Source: UBA1275 sp038124025
Lineage (GTDB): Bacteria; Bacteroidota; Rhodothermia; Balneolales; Balneolaceae
NCBI GenBank assembly: GCA_038124025.1
Contig: JAYPBC010000026.1
Span: 1 to 29,809, forward strand
Length of the DNA: 29,809 nt
Direction of reading: 5' to 3'
This document shows, piece after piece, positions 24,409 through 29,809 of the stretch. The position numbers and the translations under genes were made by a program. A model generated the notes under the pieces. That model made no database searches, had not been told where the DNA came from, and was given only the letters and a program-made list of their open reading frames with translations. Numbering within the stretch: position 1 is the stretch's first letter; each line of letters starts with the position of its first letter.

Positions 24409-25587
24409 CTAAAGCCGCTCAATAACCATCGCAGAAGCCCCACCACCTCCGTTACAGATCCCGGCGCAGCCATATGTTCCACCGGTTTGTTGGAGCGCAT
24501 GCACCAAGGTCACTAAAATTCGTGCACCCGAACAGCCAATAGGGTGCCCCATGCTTACGGCACCACCGCGAATATTTACCTTGTCAGAGTCTAATTCAAG
24601 TTTCTGCTCATTCACCAAAGCAACAACCGAAAAAGCTTCATTAATTTCAAAAAGATCTATGTCTTGAATGCTGAGGCCAGCTTTAGCAATAGCCTTAGGC
24701 ATGGCCTCGGAGGGAGCGGTGGTAAACCATTCAGGTTTCAAAGCGGCATTGGCATGACTAATGATGCGAGCAAGAGGCCGAATACCCAATTCATGAGCCT
24801 TATCTTCACTCATCAACAGCACCGCCGCCGCTCCGTCATTAATGCTAGAAGCATTGGCCGCGGTAACCGTACCGTCAGATTGAAATACCGGCCGTAATCC
24901 AGGAATTTTATCAAAATTTACACGATCCAGTTCCTCGTCTCGGGTTATTTCAATCGTTTCGCCACGGCGGCCTTTTACATGAATTTTGATGAGCTCATCT
25001 CTGAAAAAGTCTTGTTCATAAGCGTCTAAGGCCCGCTTATAAGATGATATGGCGTATTGATCCTGAGATTCACGCCCAATTGCGCACTCCCGTGCGCAAT
25101 GCTCGGCGGCATCCCCCATCATATACCCGTTATATACATCCCAAAGCCCATCCCTAACGATACCATCCTGGGCCTCAACGTGCCCATATTTACTCCCAAA
25201 CCGCTGCTTGGGCAGGTAGTAGGGCACGTTGCTCATGCTCTCCATGCCGCCGGCAGCCACCACCTCGGCGTCCCCAAGTCGGATTTGGTCGAAGCCCATC
25301 ATCACGGCTTTGAGGCCTGAGGAGCAGACTTTGTTGACGGTGGTGGCGGGCGTTCGTTCGCTCAAGCCCGCTTTCAGGGCTGCTTGCCTTGCCGGAGCTT
25401 GGCCAACGCCTGCGCTTAACACATTGCCCATGACTACTTCATCAACCAGGTCCATTGGAATGTTGGCGGATTTTATGACTTCTAAAAGGGCGGTGGCGCC
25501 TAATTCAGGAGCGGTTAAAGAGGCTAGGCCGCCTCCAAATGTTCCGATGGGGGTTCGCTTGGCAGCTACAATGACAACGTCGTTCAT
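24409..25587 (-). CDS. Thiolase (acetyl-CoA C-acetyltransferase type)
   Basis: A 392-residue thiolase, the standard length, counted from the ATG at 25587. The frame stays open 13 codons upstream to a TTG, but MNDVVIVAAKRTPIG is the typical thiolase start. The nucleophile is Cys88 in VNKVCSSGLKA; NEAFSVV near 320, GHPIGCSG near 350 with the catalytic His, and CNGGGGAS near 380 with the second catalytic Cys complete the active site. It joins or splits acetoacetyl-CoA (or a longer 3-ketoacyl-CoA) and CoA. Neither a 3-hydroxyacyl-CoA dehydrogenase nor a CoA-transferase is nearby, so degradation and biosynthesis cannot be told apart. AtoB/PhaA type is most likely from the motif set. Confidence 0.93.
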   Translation of the reverse strand: MNDVVIVAAKRTPIGTFGGGLASLTAPELGATALLEVIKSANIPMDLVDEVVMGNVLSAGVGQAPARQAALKAGLSERTPATTVNKVCSSGLKAVMMGFDQIRLGDAEVVAAGGMESMSNVPYYLPKQRFGSKYGHVEAQDGIVRDGLWDVYNGYMMGDAAEHCARECAIGRESQDQYAISSYKRALDAYEQDFFRDELIKIHVKGRRGETIEITRDEELDRVNFDKIPGLRPVFQSDGTVTAANASSINDGAAAVLLMSEDKAHELGIRPLARIISHANAALKPEWFTTAPSEAMPKAIAKAGLSIQDIDLFEINEAFSVVALVNEQKLELDSDKVNIRGGAVSMGHPIGCSGARILVTLVHALQQTGGTYGCAGICNGGGGASAMVIERL

Positions 25588-25861
25588 GATAATTCCTGCG
25601 TTGGTTGGTTCATAAGGTTCGCCCAAGCTATACTGTCCGAATACGTACCTACAATAGAATGCGTTAAAGTGCGTATTGGAAGTATCATGGCGGTAGTGGG
25701 CCTAAAATATGATTGAAACGATGATCGAGTAACACAAACCTACGAAAAAGGCTTTATCATGGCAATATAGATGTCAACAAAGCGGGGTAATGGTGGTCTG
25801 GAATTTGCGATGGTAGGCAACTGCTTCGACCTATTGGAGATAACAAAACCAGGCAAAAGAC
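25588..25861. other. Intergenic region between thiolase and the trans-sulfuration gene
   Basis: A 274-base region, presumably holding the thiolase promoter. I see no RNA gene, strong hairpin or repeat. A short plus-strand frame from the ATG at 25770 enters the neighbouring gene in antisense and is judged fortuitous. Confidence 0.5.
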
Positions 25862-27001
25862 TTAGGCAAAGGCAGCGTCTAAATCGGCCATTAGGTCTTC
25901 TACATCTTCAATTCCAACGGAGATGCGGATGAGTGAATCCTTTAATCCGGCCGCTTCGCGAACGTCTTTGGGGATAGACCCATGAGTCATTGAAGCGGGA
26001 TGCGAAATCAAGGATTCGACCCCTCCAAGGCTTTCGGCCAAGGTGAAATAGTGGGTACGAGCCATGAATGCCGCAGCGGCTTCTTGGGTGTCATCGGACA
26101 GGGTGAAGGAAAGCATAGCCCCAAAGTCGTCCATTTGTGTGCTGGCGAGTTGGTGCTGAGGGTGATGTGGGAGGCCCGGATAGTGTACATGACCAATCTT
26201 GGGATGGTCATCCAACCATTGGGCAATAATTTTGGCATTGGAGACAGATCGATCGACCCGAACAGCGAGTGTTTTAATACCTCTAAGGGTTAGGTAGCAG
26301 TCCATAGGGCCTGGGACGGCACCGGTGGATTTGACCTGAAAACGGAGTTGCTCCATAATGGTCGTGTTGGAGCTGGCAACCGCGCCATGAATTACGTCTG
26401 AGTGACCGGCCAGATACTTGGTGGCCGAGTGCATCACCGCATCAGCTCCATGCTCAAGTGGGCGCTGGAGGTATGGTGAAGCGAAGGTGTTGTCCACCAC
26501 AGATACTGCGCCGTGGTCGCGTGCCAGGGTACTAAGTGCGCGTATATCCACGATACGAAGTAGGGGATTGGTAGGGGTCTCGATCCAAATCATTTTGGTA
26601 GAGGGGCGCAGGGCCTGGTTAACCAAAGATAGATCGGTCATATCCACGAACGAAAAATCAATGCCATAGGGTTGGAATACCTGGGTGAAAAGACGGTACG
26701 ATCCACCATAAAGATCGTTGCTGGCAATAACATGGTCGCCGGGGCGGAGCATTTTTATCAGCGCATCCATGGCAGCCACCCCACTGGCAAAGCAAGCACA
26801 TTCTTCAGCCCCTTCGAGTCCGGCAATGAGTTTTTCCAGTGCGGTTCGAGTTGGATTCCCTACCCGGGCATAGTCATAGCCTTGATGATCGTTTGGCCCC
26901 GCTTGCGCATAGGTAGAGGTCTGAAATATGGGCGGCATAACCGCTCCTGAAGTAGGCTCGGGTTGCTGGCCAGCGTGTATGGTTTTGGTGTTAAATTTCA
27001 T
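25862..27001 (-). CDS. Cystathionine gamma-synthase / gamma-lyase family PLP enzyme
   Basis: A 379-residue enzyme of the Cys/Met metabolism PLP family. The conserved N-terminus (TKTIHAGQQP), YDYARVGNPTR at 42-52, the DNTFASPYLQ block at 170-179 and the Schiff-base Lys195 in HSATKYLAGHSDV are all present. The C-terminal block LAESLGGVESLISHPASMTH is shared by cystathionine gamma-synthase (MetB) and gamma-lyase (MccB), which cannot be separated by eye. It therefore either makes cystathionine from an activated homoserine and cysteine or splits cystathionine to cysteine. The start ATG at 27001 is four bases after the stop of the upstream TPR lipoprotein gene, so co-transcription is likely, although a functional link is not obvious. 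Confidence 0.93.
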   Translation of the reverse strand: MKFNTKTIHAGQQPEPTSGAVMPPIFQTSTYAQAGPNDHQGYDYARVGNPTRTALEKLIAGLEGAEECACFASGVAAMDALIKMLRPGDHVIASNDLYGGSYRLFTQVFQPYGIDFSFVDMTDLSLVNQALRPSTKMIWIETPTNPLLRIVDIRALSTLARDHGAVSVVDNTFASPYLQRPLEHGADAVMHSATKYLAGHSDVIHGAVASSNTTIMEQLRFQVKSTGAVPGPMDCYLTLRGIKTLAVRVDRSVSNAKIIAQWLDDHPKIGHVHYPGLPHHPQHQLASTQMDDFGAMLSFTLSDDTQEAAAAFMARTHYFTLAESLGGVESLISHPASMTHGSIPKDVREAAGLKDSLIRISVGIEDVEDLMADLDAAFA

Positions 27002-27004
27002 AGT

Positions 27005-28180
27005 CTAATAGGTGAAGAGGACAATGCGTAGTTCACCTAGAGTCTCCGCTTTCTCTCCATATTCCTTTTCATTAGGGCGGAGTTGTTCCATGCGTTTGTA
27101 GTAGGTAATCGCTTTGTCTAAATATTCGGCAGCCGAGTCACTCATAATATCTACATGCTCGGTGTAGGCCACTTCAAGCATTTCCAGATACTTAGAAGTG
27201 AGATTGTTGTAAAAAATCGCAAGACTTTCTACAAAAGCCGTGTTAGAAATGTCGTTTTGGTAAGCTTGGGTCAACTGCCCTTCTGCACCTTCCATCATAT
27301 TTTCGATAGCCTGCCGAAGCTGTTCTACCTCCTCGGTATTATCGTCTTTATAGGCTTGATGTAGCTGGGTCAAATAACCATCGAGTACAATATTAAGCTG
27401 TACTCCATAGACGTGATTGATAGCGGTGTCGTTTGGATAACGTAATAATAGCCCAGACAAAAGATCGACGGCATTTAAAGACTCACCATTCGAAATGTAG
27501 GCGTTGATGAGTCCAAAGGCGGCATTTTTGTTGTCACTTATATCGATGGAACGCTGATAAAATGTGATGGCATCTTCGGTTTCTCCTTGTTCAAGCGATA
27601 GAAATCCAAGTTTTTCATAAATCTGTGCATTTGGAGCATCCAGATTTTCTTCGGCATCTTGTAGGGTTTTGACGGCTAATTTTAGTTTGTCTGCCGAATA
27701 GTAGGCATTGGTGAGTGCGATGTAGGACGAAACCTCGTTGGGCTTAAGCGATACTGCATTGCGAAGATGAGAGGCTGCATCGCGAAGACGGTCGTCGTAT
27801 TCACCGCTTTCGAGCGTGCGTATCCCCGCGTTGTGCTCCTGGGCCCAATATCGTTGAAGTAGATTATTTATTTCGACATTTTGAGTGGAATCTATGCCTA
27901 GACGTCGAGCTTCTTCAAATGAGTAGTAGGCTGTTTGGTAGTGGTAGGTGCGCTGAATGGGCTCATCCGTTTCTGAATAGATTAGGTGAATCCGTCCTTG
28001 TTCTAGCCAAAGTAGCTCGTTTTCGGGACGTTTTTCTAAGCCTTCTTCGAGCTCTTTTAAGGCCTCATAGTAGGCTTTTTCTTCCACCAAAGATTCCACA
28101 GACTTAAGTGTGTTTGAGCATCCTAAAAAAAACCCGAGGGCAACGAGTGCTGACCATCGGGTGAAACTGATCATCTTCAT
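27005..28180 (-). CDS. TPR-repeat lipoprotein
   Basis: A 391-residue protein with a type II signal: KMISFTRWSALVALGFFLGC, lipobox FLGC with Cys21, so it is lipid-anchored. Helical TPR units begin at about residue 32 (AYYEALKELEEGLEKRPEN) and recur (AASHLRNAVSLKPNE, NAQIYEKLGFLSLEQGETEDAI, YLDKAITYYKRMEQLRPNE). A charged helical segment near 275-300 (EEVEQLRQAIENMMEGAEG) may be a coiled coil. Its layout matches that of the next gene upstream, including the block W-x-x-EHN-x-x-I, so the two are diverged paralogues. Such proteins act as scaffolds or stress-linked envelope factors; no specific partner can be named. The end is four bases before the start of the trans-sulfuration gene. Confidence 0.88.
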   Translation of the reverse strand: MKMISFTRWSALVALGFFLGCSNTLKSVESLVEEKAYYEALKELEEGLEKRPENELLWLEQGRIHLIYSETDEPIQRTYHYQTAYYSFEEARRLGIDSTQNVEINNLLQRYWAQEHNAGIRTLESGEYDDRLRDAASHLRNAVSLKPNEVSSYIALTNAYYSADKLKLAVKTLQDAEENLDAPNAQIYEKLGFLSLEQGETEDAITFYQRSIDISDNKNAAFGLINAYISNGESLNAVDLLSGLLLRYPNDTAINHVYGVQLNIVLDGYLTQLHQAYKDDNTEEVEQLRQAIENMMEGAEGQLTQAYQNDISNTAFVESLAIFYNNLTSKYLEMLEVAYTEHVDIMSDSAAEYLDKAITYYKRMEQLRPNEKEYGEKAETLGELRIVLFTY

Positions 28181-28248
28181 ATAAAAAGATTTATGTGCTG
28201 CTGCAACAGTATGTCACAACGAATTTCAGATTGGCGCATAGGCCTAAA

Positions 28249-29529
28249 TTACATTCCTGCTTTTTCCATCGCTGCTTCTGCTTCTTCAAGCATGCCAAGC
28301 GAGGTGTAAATACGGAATAATGATTCCCAGTAGTTGGTATTATCAGGATCTAGTTCCGCTGCGCGCTCATAATTCTCCATCGCTAGACTAGCCTCTGCTT
28401 TGGCTAATTCATCTAAGCGCATAGCCTCATCGTTGTCAATGGTGTTATTTCTTTGGTCAAATAAGGCGGCAGCTTTGTTCTGATATACCACACCAAGGGT
28501 ATTAAAGATCATAGGATTATCTGGTTCAATGTCTGCTGCGGCGATCAAAGCTTCTTCGGCTCGAGCAGTTAGCAAGTCAATTTGCCCGCGTAACTCTTCG
28601 TTAATCGCATTTAGCTCTTCTACACGCGCTTCATCCTCATCACGCAGATCGTAGATTAAATCGCTGTTTGTACTCACTGAGTCTGATAAGGTCATCACTC
28701 TTTGATAGATTTGAGTTCCAATAACAAGTCGGTATTGGGCATTGGTTGGATCATTTTTCACTAATCCTTCTACCAATTCAAGTGCTCGGTCGGTGTCACC
28801 TGTTTGGAATAGACCATCGGCCATTTTTTGGATGAGAGAGGTGCTGTCAGGGTAGAGCGCAAGGCCTTCTTCAAGTGCGCTGACGGCTACTTCTGGTTTG
28901 CCCATTAGGAAGTTGTATGAGGCTAAACGATCATATTCGGACGCTTCACCTGGATTTTTTAGCTCGATCACGTTGGCCATCGCTTCGGCAGCACCTTCGT
29001 AATCACTATTCATATAGTACACTTGAGCAAGTACATCATAGGAGAGTGTAGAATCTGGGTTTGCTGTAGTAGCATTTACCAGATGCTGTATAGAATAGTC
29101 AAGTGGATTCTCAACAGTGGCCATAACCGAATCGTCAAGAGCGTATTCGATCGCTTTGTTGTGCTCACGACCCCATGCATTCAGAATTATATTAGTTACT
29201 TGTTCCGCTTCTGCAGGCGCTTTTTCCATGGTAGCAAAGGCTGCGCGTGCATCAACCAGGTTAGATCGCATTTCAGCGTACAATGCCTCACGGGCCGTGA
29301 TATCGTCGGTAGCCCCGGCTTTCATGTTCATTGCATAGCCGCGGTAGTACAGGGCCATGGCGTTGCTTGGGTTAGTCAATAGAGCCGAGTCAGCAGCAAC
29401 AATGGCCGCTTCGTAATCTTGGGCATCGATGCCTTCTTTGATGGGTTTGACGAGTGGATCACCGGTACAACTGGCAAAAACATATACCGCCAGTGTTAAA
29501 AAAAACAGTCTTGAAGAGAGGGTTTTCAT
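28249..29529 (-). CDS. TPR-repeat lipoprotein, paralogue of the next gene
   Basis: A 426-residue lipoprotein (signal SSRLFFLTLAVYVFASC, lipobox FASC). TPR units are visible near residues 38-72 (DYEAAIVAADSALLTNPSN), 180-215 (YMNSDYEGAAEAMANVIELK), 220-260 (KPEVAVSALEEGLALYPDS) and at the C-terminus (NYERAAELDPDNTNYWESLF). A strongly acidic helical segment (EDEARVEELNAINEELRGQ) interrupts them at about 300-330. The shared block AWGREHNKAI, the following HLVNATTANPDSTLSYDVL and the central coiled-coil insertion correspond to WAQEHNAGI, HLRNAVSLKPNE and the insertion in the downstream gene. It is divergent from ridA, with 123 A/T-rich bases between them. Confidence 0.9.
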   Translation of the reverse strand: MKTLSSRLFFLTLAVYVFASCTGDPLVKPIKEGIDAQDYEAAIVAADSALLTNPSNAMALYYRGYAMNMKAGATDDITAREALYAEMRSNLVDARAAFATMEKAPAEAEQVTNIILNAWGREHNKAIEYALDDSVMATVENPLDYSIQHLVNATTANPDSTLSYDVLAQVYYMNSDYEGAAEAMANVIELKNPGEASEYDRLASYNFLMGKPEVAVSALEEGLALYPDSTSLIQKMADGLFQTGDTDRALELVEGLVKNDPTNAQYRLVIGTQIYQRVMTLSDSVSTNSDLIYDLRDEDEARVEELNAINEELRGQIDLLTARAEEALIAAADIEPDNPMIFNTLGVVYQNKAAALFDQRNNTIDNDEAMRLDELAKAEASLAMENYERAAELDPDNTNYWESLFRIYTSLGMLEEAEAAMEKAGM

Positions 29530-29652
29530 GGTATTAAAACTTGAGATAAAATTGAATTCTTTACTGTTTTATAAAGTAAGTATATATGGTACTTTGTGCA
29601 ATAATAACGCGTAAGCAATCTAATTCTTTAATATTCACTTAATTAGCTAGTT
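29530..29652. promoter_or_regulatory. Divergent intergenic region between the TPR lipoprotein and ridA
   Basis: An A/T-rich 123-base stretch that must contain both promoters. TACTTTG near 29590 is one base short of the Bacteroidota -7 motif TAnnTTTG in the ridA direction; no clear -33 element was found. Neither start has a Shine-Dalgarno sequence. Confidence 0.3.
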
Positions 29653-29809
29653 ATGGCCACTTCTCAGACTCAATCCACAAAAAAAATTGTTGCCACAAAT
29701 AGCGCTCCAGCAGCGATAGGCCCCTACAGTCAGGCCGTCATTCATAATGGTCTTGTCTATTGTTCAGGACAAATTGCCTTAAATCCAGATACGATGGAGA
29801 TCGTGGGAG
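29653..29809 (+). CDS. ridA: RidA family reactive intermediate deaminase (cut by window end)
   Basis: The first 52 codons of a RidA/YjgF/UK114 protein, which hydrolyses reactive 2-aminoacrylate and other enamines. Signature residues are APAAIGPYSQAV near 19-30, then LVYCSGQIALNP near 35-46, the usual RidA N-terminal half. A Thr/Gln/Ser-rich leader of about ten residues precedes the first core strand (KKIVATNSAP), slightly longer than in many members. The catalytic Arg and the rest lie outside the window. Confidence 0.93.
   Translation, partial: MATSQTQSTKKIVATNSAPAAIGPYSQAVIHNGLVYCSGQIALNPDTMEIVG

Noticed and set aside
25770..25930. Plus-strand frame starting MSTKRGNGGLEF
   Set aside because: It runs into the antisense of the trans-sulfuration gene, where it turns Arg/Gln/Leu-rich, typical of a shadow frame.
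29023..29382. 119-codon plus-strand open frame
   Set aside because: Antisense to the TPR lipoprotein, Cys/His-rich in a manner typical of shadow frames.

Overview
The window looks like a chromosomal contig from a marine-type member of the Bacteroidota/Balneolota/Rhodothermota (FCB) group. The evidence is a type IX secretion sortase (PorU) next to a PorV-like barrel, a T9SS-type C-terminal sorting domain, and A/T-rich leaders without clear Shine-Dalgarno sequences. Balneolaceae is my best guess, from gene content only. Two runs of exactly 100 N mark scaffold gaps. In both places the coding frame shows that the true gap length must be a multiple of 3, so 100 is a placeholder.

Layout. At 1-1500 there is the 3' end of an unidentified plus-strand gene, a small exported glycine-rich protein and an SDR oxidoreductase. 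At 1575-6339 (plus strand) are a HisC-type aminotransferase and two exported peptidases, M61-PDZ and M24. From 6376 to 29529 every gene is on the minus strand. In transcription order this block contains: two paralogous TPR lipoproteins (29529-27005); a cystathionine gamma-synthase/lyase (27001-25862); a thiolase (25587-24409); a 495-base gap holding what looks like a decayed gene end; the T9SS cluster (23913-10764); a PASTA-repeat membrane protein (10615-9797); and a tight operon rpe - phoH - metallo-beta-lactamase-fold hydrolase - purine nucleoside phosphorylase (9697-6376), with 4-base ATGA overlaps at two junctions. At the right edge ridA starts on the plus strand and runs off the window.

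The T9SS cluster is the most interesting part. PorU (C25 sortase with His and Cys visible) is followed by PorV, then a secreted M6-like protein with a sorting domain, then a very large protein that joins an HExxH peptidase domain, a TolB-like propeller and an outer-membrane barrel, and last a DUF5683-like exported protein translated with a 4-base overlap. The M6-like protein has kept the fold signature (GLPDLF and the following GLMDG) but lost the zinc motif: the expected HExGH reads ASIGS. It therefore looks like a pseudo-peptidase carried as a fixed partner of the sortase, perhaps an attachment-complex component or scaffold. This is inference.

Three short, degenerate tandem duplications lie in this same cluster: one between porU and porV, and one in each of the two large exported proteins. 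No tRNA, rRNA, CRISPR, insertion sequence or phage gene was seen.
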